Of a stretch of 54,819 nt of DNA, positions 6,527 to 15,746 are shown piece by piece. This stretch comes from Clostridiales bacterium (GTDB lineage: Bacteria > Bacillota > Clostridia > Oscillospirales > Oscillospiraceae). The DNA lies in assembly GCA_004557075.1 (NCBI GenBank), contig SFEX01000012.1, forward strand, positions 1 to 54,819, read 5' to 3'. Position 1 is the stretch's first letter. Each line of letters begins with the position of its first letter. The notes under the pieces were generated by a model, which was not told where the DNA came from, searched no databases, and saw only the letters and a list, made by a program, of their open reading frames with translations. The translations under genes were made by a program, and so were the position numbers.

Positions 6527-6825
6527 CAGATCACCCCGTCTTTCAGTATCCTTTCTGTGGATACCGCAAATATCTGGGACGCAAGCGCGTTGCCGTCTGC
6601 AAGTCGCACCCTGAGTTGTATCTCTGTCCTGTCCGACACGCCCAGCTTCAAGGTTTCCTCCTGCGTCAGCTTAACGGAAATAGTGTTTCCCGACAGCGTG
6701 CAATCCTCTATGGATTTTTCGAGTATTACCCGTCGGTTTTGCTCTATCGATATGTACGCCTCGGCTAAAGTGCTTGCCTCAAACGGTAGCGTAAATTTAA
6801 GAGTCGGCGTAGTGCCGCGATACAT
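6526..6825 (-). CDS. Phage baseplate/structural protein, BppU-like start
   Basis: 99 residues starting MYRGTTPTLKFTLPF, then AEAYISIEQ and LTQEETLKL. This resembles small beta-sandwich proteins of lactococcal and clostridial phage baseplates (upper baseplate protein N-domain). AAGGAGG precedes the ATG. It is located directly after the tip protein gene. Identification is by pattern and position only. Confidence 0.6.
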   Translation of the reverse strand: MYRGTTPTLKFTLPFEASTLAEAYISIEQNRRVILEKSIEDCTLSGNTISVKLTQEETLKLGVSDRTEIQLRVRLADGNALASQIFAVSTERILKDGVI

Positions 6826-6838
6826 AGGCTATTCCTCC

Positions 6839-9772
6839 TTACTTCCATCTGCCAACGACATAGTACGCCACCTGTGGCGATGCCACATTACCCGCAGAGG
6901 CACGTACGATGCAGAACGCGGGCGCGTGGGTCAGCGGTGTACCTGTGTTGTTGGCTGTGTCCGTCGCTAACCAGTAGTCGTTGCCACCTCGACCGGGTGA
7001 GGCTGTAACGGTAGGTTCTTCGACGAAATTGAACGGATATTTACGCCCATTTTTGTTAATCTCAGAGTTCATCCATGTGGCGTAGTACATCGAACCCCAC
7101 GTATTGGACACATTCAATGAGGTGAAGCCGAGCGTCACCCAGCACTCTCCGATACCAGACGCCCACTTGCGGTATGTCCACTTGCCGGAAGTACCTGTCT
7201 CAACGATGTAGTCTGCCCCAGTAGTACCGGCCGGTCCTTGTGGGCCTGCCTCGCCCTTGGGACCCTGTGGACCAGTGTCACCTTTTGGCCCCTGCGGCCC
7301 CTGTGGGCCTGTGTCGCCCTTATCTCCTTTTTCGCCTTGTGCGCCGGTATCGCCCTTGGGTCCCGTTATATTGACAGTGTCGACTTCCGGCAGCCCGTTT
7401 TCGCTTGGAATCCAGTCAAGCCAGCCTCCGGCTCCGACGTGCGGCCTGTAATATGCGCCTGTGTCACCTTTTTCGCCCTTTTCTCCGCGTGACGGCTTAC
7501 CGGTGTCCTCTGATCCGATATACCAGTTGCCGTTTGAGCCAATCGAGGGGGTTGTACCACTGACGGTTTCAGAAAACTTATTATCGACGTAAGCCTTTAT
7601 AACTCTGTTCTGTACGGCGTTTTCTGACGTGTCGGACATCTCATTGTCAATGATGCCTCCCGCATGTAATTCGAGCTTCTCTTCAACGATGTTGCTGCCA
7701 TTGGCCGTGGTGTACGAGCATATACGCAGCCTATAGGCGTACAGCTTATCGTCTACTATATTCATTTGCTCAAAGTCGGCGAATCCCAGGTCGAATGATT
7801 CGTAATAAAAATCTTTAAGCTTATAAACAGTAGGCAAAGCACCATCATCTACAACAAACGGCAGTTGCCCCGCGTCATACGCCGCTTTGATTTCCGTAAA
7901 CGTTTTGTCCGCCGTGTAGACACCATTGCTGTAAGTTACGTTCACTCGGAGCACGCCCGGTTCCTGAGGGGCTTCGTCGACGGTGGCCGTGTTATCGTCT
8001 CGGAGCATGATATATATCGTTCTCCCGTTCGGGAAAGGCGAAATAAACCGCGCGTATGCGTGATTATCGCTGCTTTCAGAGGCCGGAACAGTGTCGTGGT
8101 AATAAGCAACAGTGCCGTTAAGATTAAACGTAATCGTTTGTGTATATGGGGTATGAACAGCATCCTGCACCTGTTCCCACGCATATTCAGTTGCGACATT
8201 CACGCCATTCACGGTCACTGTGCCAAAAACCTCTAAATTGGTTTTAAGGTAGTAAGACTCGTGGCTGATATTGCTGCCGTCGCTTAAATTATAAGAGAGT
8301 ATATTAAGATGATCTGAGCGCGCTATATTCCCCTGTATGAAGTAGCTCTTGAATGCAAAAGATTCTTCATTGCCGTTTTGGGTGTAGCCCTCAAATGTGT
8401 AAATGGTATCTAATTTCGCATACAAAGTCCACCCGGCATCATATGCCTCTTTGATCTCCGCAAACGTTTTGCCGGCGGTAAGTATTCCATTGCTGTAAGT
8501 AACGGTGATGTAATATGCACCGCTCGGCGTTCCGGGGTCGCCTTTGTCGCCTTTGGGGCCCTGCACTCCGGGATCTCCCTTGGAGCCTTTTTCTCCCGGG
8601 CTGCCCTTGCTGCCGTTTCTGACACTAAAAGTGCTGCTTGTACCATCGGTCTTGGTAACGGTTATTACGTTTACACCGTTGTCCGCCGTACTGGTCGTGG
8701 TCTGTTCTACCGACGCAATACCTACGCCGTCTGCTCCGGGCGTACCGCTACCTCCCGTGCCGCTCGTGCCGCCTGAGCCAGATACTGAAGCAGACGCATT
8801 AGCTTTGCCGATATCTGTTTCATAGGATACAGACATATAGCCGCTCCCAACGCTTATTATTTTCTTGGAAATCGGAACCGATATGGAAAGGCCGGTGACA
8901 TTATCAGTTGCGCCGACAATATCACCGATGTCTAAAACATCTTCATCTTCACTAAGGCTGACTGACAAATCATCCTGTTTTCGCAACTCAGCAAGTCGCT
9001 CACTGCCGGATTTAATCAATTCTTCCGCAGTTTCAGCATTGGGATAATCGTAAACTGTCGAATACTCGTTAAGTCCTGTCTGTGTCTGTGTTTGACTGAT
9101 GTTGCCGCTTGTGTCGGCGTAAAGATGCACAATAGTTCTGTTTTTCAGCTCTCCTTTGCCCAAGCAGATAAGATGATTTACTTTTTTGGATGTCTTTTTT
9201 ACTGCGAAAGACAAAATATCCGAATCGAAAACGCCGTCATCGGTATAGTCAACGATGGGGACAGCCGACAAAATGACCTTTGCTCCGTTATAGGACATTA
9301 CAAGCTTTCCGCTTACGGATTTAAGCATCTTTATGATGCCGTCATAGCCGGTGATATACCGCGCCATTTTATAGTTGCTGACAGTCAGAGCCGATGTATC
9401 GGAAGATGCCGCAAAGATGGACGTTAAGCCCATCCGTGAGATCAGTGTACCAAGGACGGTATTTGCATTACCGTTCAGCGTCAAGTAGTCCTGGCCGGAG
9501 TCAGGGCACAGCACCTTGGAATTCAAAATGCCGTGCCATGTCCTGCCGGTGTATGTAACTTCTTCGGCTGCGGTATCTGATGCAATAGCATCAATAACGC
9601 CGCCGTACTCAGTCCCTTCGATGTACACATAATAGCCTGCTTCACAGCAGTGGTCATCTACACCAACCTTCAATTCAAAATTGTTCTCGTCAGAGCCAAA
9701 AGCAAGGTCGAAATTATATGCTTTTATAACGCCAATATCCTGCATTGACGAATTCATATAAATCAAGTCCAC
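6839..9772 (-). CDS. Tail tip/adhesin protein with collagen-like repeats
   Basis: 977 residues. Residues 1-330 resemble the N-terminal Tal/tail-associated structural domain that docks to Dit. A short Gly-X-Y tract follows (about 384-420), then two copies of a YSNGxxTAxKTFxEIKxAYDAG module (about 422-460 and 612-645), a second collagen tract (about 757-855), and a C-terminal head of about 110 residues rich in aromatics. Gly-X-Y stretches form trimeric stalks in phage fibres. The start is a GTG at 9772 with GAGAGGAG upstream; an ATG at 9757 is the alternative. No peptidase motif is seen. Likely the host-binding tip. Confidence 0.8.
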   Translation of the reverse strand: MDLIYMNSSMQDIGVIKAYNFDLAFGSDENNFELKVGVDDHCCEAGYYVYIEGTEYGGVIDAIASDTAAEEVTYTGRTWHGILNSKVLCPDSGQDYLTLNGNANTVLGTLISRMGLTSIFAASSDTSALTVSNYKMARYITGYDGIIKMLKSVSGKLVMSYNGAKVILSAVPIVDYTDDGVFDSDILSFAVKKTSKKVNHLICLGKGELKNRTIVHLYADTSGNISQTQTQTGLNEYSTVYDYPNAETAEELIKSGSERLAELRKQDDLSVSLSEDEDVLDIGDIVGATDNVTGLSISVPISKKIISVGSGYMSVSYETDIGKANASASVSGSGGTSGTGGSGTPGADGVGIASVEQTTTSTADNGVNVITVTKTDGTSSTFSVRNGSKGSPGEKGSKGDPGVQGPKGDKGDPGTPSGAYYITVTYSNGILTAGKTFAEIKEAYDAGWTLYAKLDTIYTFEGYTQNGNEESFAFKSYFIQGNIARSDHLNILSYNLSDGSNISHESYYLKTNLEVFGTVTVNGVNVATEYAWEQVQDAVHTPYTQTITFNLNGTVAYYHDTVPASESSDNHAYARFISPFPNGRTIYIMLRDDNTATVDEAPQEPGVLRVNVTYSNGVYTADKTFTEIKAAYDAGQLPFVVDDGALPTVYKLKDFYYESFDLGFADFEQMNIVDDKLYAYRLRICSYTTANGSNIVEEKLELHAGGIIDNEMSDTSENAVQNRVIKAYVDNKFSETVSGTTPSIGSNGNWYIGSEDTGKPSRGEKGEKGDTGAYYRPHVGAGGWLDWIPSENGLPEVDTVNITGPKGDTGAQGEKGDKGDTGPQGPQGPKGDTGPQGPKGEAGPQGPAGTTGADYIVETGTSGKWTYRKWASGIGECWVTLGFTSLNVSNTWGSMYYATWMNSEINKNGRKYPFNFVEEPTVTASPGRGGNDYWLATDTANNTGTPLTHAPAFCIVRASAGNVASPQVAYYVVGRWK

Positions 9773-10521
9773 TTCGGTTCGCTCCTCTCATCATAAAGGA
9801 TCATTGACCATGTAAAATTGCTGCTTCTTCTTACCGAATTACTTCCTGCGGGAATTTTCCTGAAAACATAGTCGTTTGAATTTGTGCGTAAACGCTTGCT
9901 GAATACATTGACTTTTTCGCCGCCTACGAGCTTGTACACTTCTTTAGTCAGCGAATCAATGACAAGCGTTTCCCCTGCTGCTACCGTGTCAGATATGCCG
10001 TAATTTGTGCCGCCTATGGTTATCATGGCCGGTGACGTTGCAAGGCCATTAATTTCAAGGTGGAAATTTGCCGCTTGTGTCAGCGGATTGGTCATCTGAT
10101 AGGCAGAATTGTATTCAGGGGCCTTCTCCCGGATCCAGAATGATTCGTCAGATATCAATTCCAAAGAAACGGTCATCTCTTTTTTTGAATTCAGGTATTC
10201 CGATTTTGCCGATGCAATTACATAGCATTTCAGATAATACCCATTAACAATGATCTTTCCCGGCTGTCTTGCAAGAATATCTTTTTCGCAGTATTCCATC
10301 AAATAGTTTCTTTTCTGGATTCCTGCACCTTCATTATCGCATTTGATATACAGCGTGATTTTCTTGTTGATAATGCCACGTTTAAAAGACGTTATTTTCC
10401 CGCCGCGCTCGGCGTAATCCCAGGCATAATCATGTAAATCCGAAGATTTAACATAAATGCCGTTTTCGCTGAAATTTATCTCCTCGCCTAAATGATTCTG
10501 ATATTTAACTGTTTCTAACAT
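9763..10521 (-). CDS. Distal tail protein (Dit)
   Basis: 252 residues, the size of siphophage Dit proteins. It has the family's order: an N-terminal beta-rich ring domain (LHDYAWDYAERGGKITSFKR), SFWIREKAP in the middle, and a galectin-like C-terminal half ending with SNFTWSMILYDER. It forms the hexameric hub joining the tail tube to the tip protein. It lies between tape measure and tip protein, overlapping both by a few bases, as is usual. Confidence 0.85.
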   Translation of the reverse strand: MLETVKYQNHLGEEINFSENGIYVKSSDLHDYAWDYAERGGKITSFKRGIINKKITLYIKCDNEGAGIQKRNYLMEYCEKDILARQPGKIIVNGYYLKCYVIASAKSEYLNSKKEMTVSLELISDESFWIREKAPEYNSAYQMTNPLTQAANFHLEINGLATSPAMITIGGTNYGISDTVAAGETLVIDSLTKEVYKLVGGEKVNVFSKRLRTNSNDYVFRKIPAGSNSVRRSSNFTWSMILYDERSEPKWT

Positions 10522-11858
10522 TATGTAACACTCCTTACCAGTCTGCCGAATTCCCTGTTATTGATGTTTATGGTCTGGGAAGACTTTAAACAATCAAGTA
10601 TTTGCCTCAGAAGATATTCAATGTTGCCGTTATCAGTGCTATTTCTAACCTCGTTTGCTTTATTTGCGGGTACAACCCTTTCGCCCTTATGCAGCTCTGC
10701 AACATATCCGTCATAAGGGACATAGTTCAGGCCGGATGCGTGTTTGCCGCCACGGATAGATTCAAACAGGCTGTTTATGCCGTAGTTTTCCTCCTGCTCC
10801 TCATAGAATTTATCCCGATTACGGGTGAAATGCTTTTTTATGGCGTCCCATATTGCTCTTGCTATTGCGCTGCCGAGCTCGTTTATCGCGTTTTGGCCTT
10901 CTGAGCTTTTAGCCGCATCTCCTATGCTCTCCGTAACCGAAAGCAGCAGATCAAGTGCTCCGTATATCGTCTTGTATACGTTATCAGGGTCGAATAAAGT
11001 TTCGAGTAAAGCTTTAGCAAGCTGCAATCCCATATTTATTAGCATCGGCGTGTTATCAATGAGAATTTGCAGTATCATTTCGACGACATCCATTATTTGC
11101 GGTGCCATTTCATGCATTGTTGTAACGATATCGTCAATACCGTCCTCGACGCTTGCCTTACCTTCCTCCATATTGCCCGAAATGATAAGTGCAACGCCGT
11201 CCATGACCTTTGTCATGCCGGGGAGAAAATCAGCCATCAAGCGATTTTTAAAACCGCTAAACGCATACTTCAAATTAGTTAGGCTGTCCTCATACTTGGC
11301 TGAAGCTGCAACAGCCTCATTTGACATCAGGCCGCCAAGTTTATCAACTTGGTCGAAAAGCTCTTGAACGCCCTCTGCGCCACTGTTGAGCAGAGGCAAC
11401 ATCTCTTGTCCCGCTTTGCTTCCGAACAGCTCTACGGCTTTTGCAGCTCGTTCTGAGGCATTGGAAATGCTTGCAACAGACTTAACCGCATCATACAGAT
11501 TCCCACTGAAATCGCTTTTCTGAAGGGTCTTATTTGCAACGGCAAGCGTATCTATACTTGTACCACTACGCTCCGCCGCAAACGCAAGCTTTTGATACTG
11601 TTCTGCCGTTACTTGCAGTTTCTGGCTTCCCTTGTCGATCTCATCACCAGCCTCAGCGACTTTAGAAGCAGCAGCAAAAACAGCCGTCCCAGCGGCAACA
11701 GCAGCGCCGGCCATGGCCGCGCCCCACTTTGCTGCCGTTGTTATGCCCTTGCCGAGCGTCTTTGCCATGCCGAGCGCTTTGCTATCGGTTTTGGCTATGG
11801 AGTCTTGGGCATCTCTGCTGTCAACCATTACACGGCCAACCAATTTGAAAATATCCAA
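10521..11858 (-). CDS. Tail tape measure protein
   Basis: 445 residues, short for a tape measure, predicting a short tail tube. The N-terminus has DAQDSIAKTDSKALGMAKTL and a hydrophobic Ala-rich helix (AAKWGAAMAGAAVAAGTAVF), then long helices with DEIDKGSQKL and TAEQYQKLAFAAERSGTS, both classic tape-measure motifs. The C-terminal part contains SGLNYVPYDGYVAELHKGER, the typical end domain. The start is TTG at 11858, directly after the stop of the chaperone frame, with AAGGGGG seven bases upstream. Confidence 0.85.
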   Translation of the reverse strand: MDIFKLVGRVMVDSRDAQDSIAKTDSKALGMAKTLGKGITTAAKWGAAMAGAAVAAGTAVFAAASKVAEAGDEIDKGSQKLQVTAEQYQKLAFAAERSGTSIDTLAVANKTLQKSDFSGNLYDAVKSVASISNASERAAKAVELFGSKAGQEMLPLLNSGAEGVQELFDQVDKLGGLMSNEAVAASAKYEDSLTNLKYAFSGFKNRLMADFLPGMTKVMDGVALIISGNMEEGKASVEDGIDDIVTTMHEMAPQIMDVVEMILQILIDNTPMLINMGLQLAKALLETLFDPDNVYKTIYGALDLLLSVTESIGDAAKSSEGQNAINELGSAIARAIWDAIKKHFTRNRDKFYEEQEENYGINSLFESIRGGKHASGLNYVPYDGYVAELHKGERVVPANKANEVRNSTDNGNIEYLLRQILDCLKSSQTININNREFGRLVRSVT

Positions 11859-12445
11859 TTAAACGCCCCCTTTTTGATTGTGAAACGCCTTTAAGATGTT
11901 TTCAACGTCTGCAAGAGTTTCTTTTACTGTTTTCTTCGGTGTTAACAGCCTCGCCTTGAAATCGGCAAAGCTCATCTCAAACTGAATGGGAATCCATCGT
12001 TTCATAATCAGCTCATCCCGCTCGGCTTCTTCAATAGATTCAATGAAATCTATCGCATCCTCAAGCGGCATATCGAAAATGAATTGCGGATTCCCATAAC
12101 GCCGATGTATTAAATCTGTCAGCCCTGCCCATTCATGCGCAAGGCAGAACCGAAAAAAGACTGCAGATCGTTTTTCCTCGCAATTTCGCCAAGAAGATTA
12201 AAAAATTCATTCAGCGGCAGCTCTGCGATATCGTCTCGCTCGGCGATGCCGCCTATAAAGTCATAAATCTCGCACTCTGCATCGGGAACGGACATGACAG
12301 CGCCAATAACGGCTTTAATGCCTACTTCGCGCTCATCGGCTTCATCGCCTATGCCGCTAATCAAATCGTGTATTTCCTTGTCTATCTTTGCCTTACGCAT
12401 AATGCGCAGGAATTTAAACAAGTCCGAAGTGTTAAGCTTTCTCAT
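11859..12445 (-). CDS. Tail assembly chaperone, -1 frameshift product (G-T type)
   Basis: The upstream frame (12119-12445) runs into a T TTT TTC heptamer at 12158-12152. After a -1 slip the frame stays open without a stop: RFCLAHEWAGLTDLI, then RRYGNPQFIFDMPLEDAIDF, ending at 11859. The 70-residue ORF starting at 12071 is only the end of this continuation and has no RBS of its own. This is the conserved gpG/gpGT arrangement of siphophages, placed as usual between major tail protein and tape measure. The fusion recruits the tape measure during tail assembly. Confidence 0.75.
12119..12445 (-). CDS. Tail assembly chaperone, unshifted form (gpG-like)
   Basis: 108 residues, largely helical and acidic, with repeated ERDDIAELPLNEFFNLLGEI-like blocks. 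It terminates shortly after the TTTTTTC slip site (…QSFFGSALRMNGQG). Unshifted product is normally the abundant form that coats the tape measure, with the frameshifted form in minority. Confidence 0.75.
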   Translation of the reverse strand: MRKLNTSDLFKFLRIMRKAKIDKEIHDLISGIGDEADEREVGIKAVIGAVMSVPDAECEIYDFIGGIAERDDIAELPLNEFFNLLGEIARKNDLQSFFGSALRMNGQG

Positions 12446-12460
12446 CGGCTTATCCCCCTA

Positions 12461-13039
12461 TCAAGTGATATTGGGATAGTAGATTTCAAACGGTACCTCG
12501 TCGAGATCGGCAGGATCATAATGCGCAGTGATAACAAGCGCAACGCTGCCTTCGTTTTTGTCGCTGACGGAGAGGTTGAAGCCGTTGAGGGAAAGCGCGT
12601 TTTTCAGCAGGATGATAACAGGCTCGCCGGAGCCGCTTATTCTGCCTACATACGCAACATTTCCAAGATAGTCAGCATCCGCAATATCTTCCTTGCCGGT
12701 TATCTTGGTATAGCCTGTGGGATTTGTTGCGCTCTCGGATGCCGCCGCGCCCAGTGCGAGCTTGATGCTCTCAACGGTATGTTCCTTGACCGTTGCAGAG
12801 AGGGTAACAACCCATTCATCAATGCGCTCAAGTCCTTTGGTGTGGGTGGGCGCACCATCAAGCACAACATTGTGGATAGTGGGTACGGCCGCAAAAGTTA
12901 CACCGCCCTCTGTCGCGCCGATGACGTTTGCCATATTGGTTGCGACATCAGACGTAAGGGTATAATTTTTAATAATTGCACCTGCGTCAAGCAGCAGATG
13001 CTTAGGGGTGTTTGCGTTAAGGCCTGTGATTCTGCCCAT
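12461..13039 (-). CDS. Major tail protein
   Basis: 192 residues from the ATG at 13039. This start is chosen because GGAGG lies eight bases upstream, whereas the longer open frame has none. The sequence MGRITGLNANTPKHLLLDAG is the common start of clostridial siphophage tail tube proteins. DPADLDEVPFEIYYPN is the end. It polymerises as hexameric rings to make the tail tube. It follows the tail terminator gene and precedes the chaperone pair, the standard order. Confidence 0.8.
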   Translation of the reverse strand: MGRITGLNANTPKHLLLDAGAIIKNYTLTSDVATNMANVIGATEGGVTFAAVPTIHNVVLDGAPTHTKGLERIDEWVVTLSATVKEHTVESIKLALGAAASESATNPTGYTKITGKEDIADADYLGNVAYVGRISGSGEPVIILLKNALSLNGFNLSVSDKNEGSVALVITAHYDPADLDEVPFEIYYPNIT

Positions 13040-13040
13040 A

Positions 13041-13409
13041 TTAATTACCTCCGTATACGCGCAGTTCGAATTCAATTCGCCTGCGCAGGATTAATTTGTC
13101 ATTGTCGGTGATATTCTTTCTGCTGTCGAGATATGCAGAGAATTCAAGGGTGCTGTTTATGAAATGAAAGTGGTCGAAATCGCTCTGTATGTTATCGGCA
13201 AGTGTTTCAATGACTGTATCATCGGTGCCGTAGTCCGATAGCTCTATCAGCAAGCTACAAACCGTGCAGCCATCAATGACGGTGGTTTCGTCAACAAGGA
13301 AAACCGCATAAGGCTTTTTTGCATCGGCAGGGGCAGAACGATAATAAACATTGCTAAGGCGCGTGAGGAGCAAATCCCTCACGGCTTTTCTAATATCAAG
13401 TGTTTTCAT
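13041..13409 (-). CDS. Tail terminator/completion protein
   Basis: 122 residues with VRDLLLTRLSNVYYRSAPAD and KPYAVFLVDE, the pattern of small siphophage tail-completion proteins (gpU/TrP1-like) that cap the tail tube. It overlaps the preceding HK97 gp10-like gene by four bases and ends two bases before the major tail protein start. Function is by family pattern and gene order. Confidence 0.7.
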   Translation of the reverse strand: MKTLDIRKAVRDLLLTRLSNVYYRSAPADAKKPYAVFLVDETTVIDGCTVCSLLIELSDYGTDDTVIETLADNIQSDFDHFHFINSTLEFSAYLDSRKNITDNDKLILRRRIEFELRVYGGN

Positions 13410-13879
13410 CCCTCTGCCTCCTCATGTACTTCTTCCTCGTTGATCAGCGCGATAGCCTTGTTTTCGTCTTCTATGGCGCTCAAATACTGCGCTTCGATTT
13501 CGCGTATCTTGTCGATGTTGTCTCGCACGGTTTCAGTCAAAAAGCCTCTGCGCGGCTGTCCGTCTGTGCCAAGCTCTGATTGGTCTGCCCACCAAGCTGT
13601 GTTTGCTCCCTTTTTCGTGTTCTCGATGCCGAGGACAAGATAGTTTTCCCGCTTCGGCACCCACATTTGATAACGCTTCGGAGCATAACGCGCTTTTTTG
13701 GTAAACTTGTTTATCCCTCGTACCTTTGCGGCAACTTCATAAAGGATAAATCTGCCGACATCCATCATCGCCCTGCGGGTCAGCTCTGTTATCGTGTAAT
13801 TAACGCGGTCAACGCTTGATGTGTATTCAACGCCTTTCTTGCTAAGTTTTACAACAGATTTAGGTACTGCCATTGTCAT
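13406..13879 (-). CDS. HK97 gp10-like head-tail component
   Basis: 157 residues, basic N-terminal half. Contains MMDVGRFILYEVAAKVRGIN and DQSELGTDGQPRRGFL, the shape of HK97 gp10/minor capsid connector proteins of clostridial phages. An ATG at 13873 is an alternative start to 13879. It occupies the third position of the four-gene connector block. Confidence 0.7.
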   Translation of the reverse strand: MTMAVPKSVVKLSKKGVEYTSSVDRVNYTITELTRRAMMDVGRFILYEVAAKVRGINKFTKKARYAPKRYQMWVPKRENYLVLGIENTKKGANTAWWADQSELGTDGQPRRGFLTETVRDNIDKIREIEAQYLSAIEDENKAIALINEEEVHEEAEG

Positions 13880-14171
13880 TCACCCGCTCAAGTGTAAGCT
13901 CAATTGAGAGGTCTTTGCGGTATGTACGGGTAATAAGGTATTCAATATCAGCAAGCCTCGCATACCTTTCCCCGTCATAGTCAATAGCATCCTGAATGAT
14001 CACCTTGATTTCCGGATGGTGACCTACCGCAAGAGCTTCATAGCTTTCTTTCATGGATATAGATGCGATTTCGGCAAACACTTCCCGCTCTGACGTGATT
14101 TTTTCGACCGGTGTGCCGTAGTCGTTTACTGTTGACGATTTTTTTAAAAGCTTGATAGTGTTGTCATACAT
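13860..14171 (-). CDS. Head closure (head-tail adaptor) protein
   Basis: 103 residues starting MYDNTIKLLKKSSTVNDYGT, with KITSEREVFAEIASI: a small beta-barrel head-closure protein of the SPP1 gp16/HK97 gp9 kind that plugs the portal. Overlaps neighbours on both sides. Assignment by pattern and order. Confidence 0.65.
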   Translation of the reverse strand: MYDNTIKLLKKSSTVNDYGTPVEKITSEREVFAEIASISMKESYEALAVGHHPEIKVIIQDAIDYDGERYARLADIEYLITRTYRKDLSIELTLERVNDNGST

Positions 14172-14463
14172 TTTCTGACTCCGTCTCTTTGTAAGCTGCG
14201 CTCAAGGCCATGGAATCACGCAATGACTCATAATTTGCTTGATAGCGGTCGCCTAAGCCCGCAAAATTGGTCTGCCAGCGGCAGTACAATTTGACAGCCT
14301 TGACAAGCAGCGGTTTTTTACTGTCCGCAATGTTTATGCCCACGCGCTGTAAATCCGCATATGCCGCGTTTATATCCGCTTCGATTTCTTCGTCGAGCGC
14401 ACTCGATACCCTGCGGAGGTTAAGTCTTACTTCATTTATGAGCTCTAAGTCTATAGGTTCCAT
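14164..14463 (-). CDS. Head-tail connector protein (gp6/gp15-like)
   Basis: 99 residues, helical, with INEVRLNLRRVSSALDEEIE, INAAYADLQRVGI and LVKAVKLYCRWQTNF. This matches the small helical connector (Phage_QLRG/gp6-like) that sits under the portal. First gene after capsid, preceded by an AGGAGG-type site at 14470-14476. Confidence 0.75.
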   Translation of the reverse strand: MEPIDLELINEVRLNLRRVSSALDEEIEADINAAYADLQRVGINIADSKKPLLVKAVKLYCRWQTNFAGLGDRYQANYESLRDSMALSAAYKETESENV

Positions 14464-14518
14464 GCAGTCGCCTCCTTTGCTGAGAATCAGGATAGCTTAT
14501 GCTACCCGTTTTAATTGC

Positions 14519-14550
14519 AAGTCCGGCGATCCTTTTAGACCGCCGGACTC
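14519..14550 (-). terminator. Hairpin after the capsid gene
   Basis: AGTCCGGCG (14520-14528) pairs with CGCCGGACT (14541-14549) around a 12-base loop between capsid and connector. No T-run follows on the minus strand. It is more likely an mRNA-processing or partial-attenuation hairpin that keeps capsid mRNA more abundant than downstream mRNA. Confidence 0.45.
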
Positions 14551-14555
14551 TGTTT

Positions 14556-15746
14556 TCAACTTGTCTTAAGAACAAGAGATGCAAAGCTTTTGTCATCCAT
14601 AAGCGCGGACTCTGCCCGAGCGTAGCCGCTATGGATAATGGTATGCGTTTTTATGTCTCTGTCCGATTCGAGCAGGATATCCTGAACGACATTGCACAGC
14701 ACGCGGCCGGGATCGCCGACAAGTATCTTGCCGTCAGCAACGGCGTCCTCAAGTTTGATTATGGCTCCAATCATAGAACCGGCAGCGTCAGCCTGCGGGT
14801 TCTGCTGGAATATGGGGTGGCCATCGCTGCCCACCATGGAAATGAGCAGTTTGTACAGAGAGTAGCTGCTTACATAGGCGATCATCTTACGGCAGCGCTT
14901 GAGCTGCGCAAAGACGTTGCAGATTTCAGCGTAAGTAATCGCAGTGGTAGACGCAGCGGTTATCTTGTTACCGCTTGCCATATCAGTCTCGATCTGAGCT
15001 ACAACGTCGGCAGCCATCGCATTACCGATCTGTTCTGCAATGTCCTTCTTGATAAAGGCTTCCAGTGCATCGATAGACATCTTTGCAGATGCATAAGACA
15101 TCTCTACAGTTGCAGAGAAGTCATTGCCGGTCAGCTCGACCTCAACCTTGGTATCAACCATCGTGTCGTTGGCGGTATTCTCAGCAACTTTCTTGCCCTT
15201 ACCCTTGGTAATTGCGGTTCTTTTGGTTACTCTGATTGCAACACCGGTGCGTCGCATATCAATGTCGGCGAGAATGCTGTGCTGTTCCTTACAGAGATCC
15301 CAAATCTCATTAAGGGTCTGAGTCGGGATAGCCGCGCTTTCGGTAGTGGTGGTGAATGCATTGCTCATAGATGTGCCGTTTACGCACTCAAAAATCTCCC
15401 GCTCCGCATTAGTAAGATTTACGCCGCGCAGATAATTGAAAAATGCGGACCTGTATTCAGGCGTGGCTGCGGCTTCGAGGGGATCGCGCTGCGCATTAGT
15501 TTCGGGCGTCATTGTTGCACCGGCCACCACGGTTGCGCCTGCCGCATTTTCAAGAACGGCAGGGCGCGCCGCTCCGGTCATGGCATTGTTGTTTGCATTG
15601 TCAAGCGCTTCCTGGGCATACTTTGCGTCGAGGGTGTTAACCTCGTCCATTTTCATTGCCGCTTCGTGGGACTTGCCGTCCGCAAGCAGCTGTCTTGCTT
15701 CGGCCATAAGGCCGTTGCGCTGGTTCAGATACTCTGTTCTGGTCAT
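14556..15746 (-). CDS. Major capsid protein, HK97 fold
   Basis: 396 residues. The first about 100 residues are charged and helical (RTEYLNQRNGLMAEARQLL, AAMKMDEVNTLDAKYAQEAL), the delta/scaffold region removed by the prohead protease. The rest has HK97-gp5 features: AFFNYLRGVNLTNAERE, IPTQTLNEIWDLCKEQ, GHPIFQQNP, and GKILVGDPGRVLC at the end of the fold. It directly follows the ClpP-like protease and portal genes. Length is usual for the family. Confidence 0.9.
   Translation of the reverse strand: MTRTEYLNQRNGLMAEARQLLADGKSHEAAMKMDEVNTLDAKYAQEALDNANNNAMTGAARPAVLENAAGATVVAGATMTPETNAQRDPLEAAATPEYRSAFFNYLRGVNLTNAEREIFECVNGTSMSNAFTTTTESAAIPTQTLNEIWDLCKEQHSILADIDMRRTGVAIRVTKRTAITKGKGKKVAENTANDTMVDTKVEVELTGNDFSATVEMSYASAKMSIDALEAFIKKDIAEQIGNAMAADVVAQIETDMASGNKITAASTTAITYAEICNVFAQLKRCRKMIAYVSSYSLYKLLISMVGSDGHPIFQQNPQADAAGSMIGAIIKLEDAVADGKILVGDPGRVLCNVVQDILLESDRDIKTHTIIHSGYARAESALMDDKSFASLVLKTS

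Noticed and set aside
6839..9772. Host collagen-like spore protein (BclA type)
   Set aside because: Gene order between Dit and endolysin and the Tal-like N-terminus place it firmly in the phage tail.
11859..12071. Independent 70-residue tail gene
   Set aside because: No RBS before 12071 and the same frame is open upstream to the TTTTTTC slip site, so it is the frameshifted extension of the chaperone.
12368..13111. 247-codon + strand open frame
   Set aside because: Antisense to the major tail protein; no RBS and no family resemblance.
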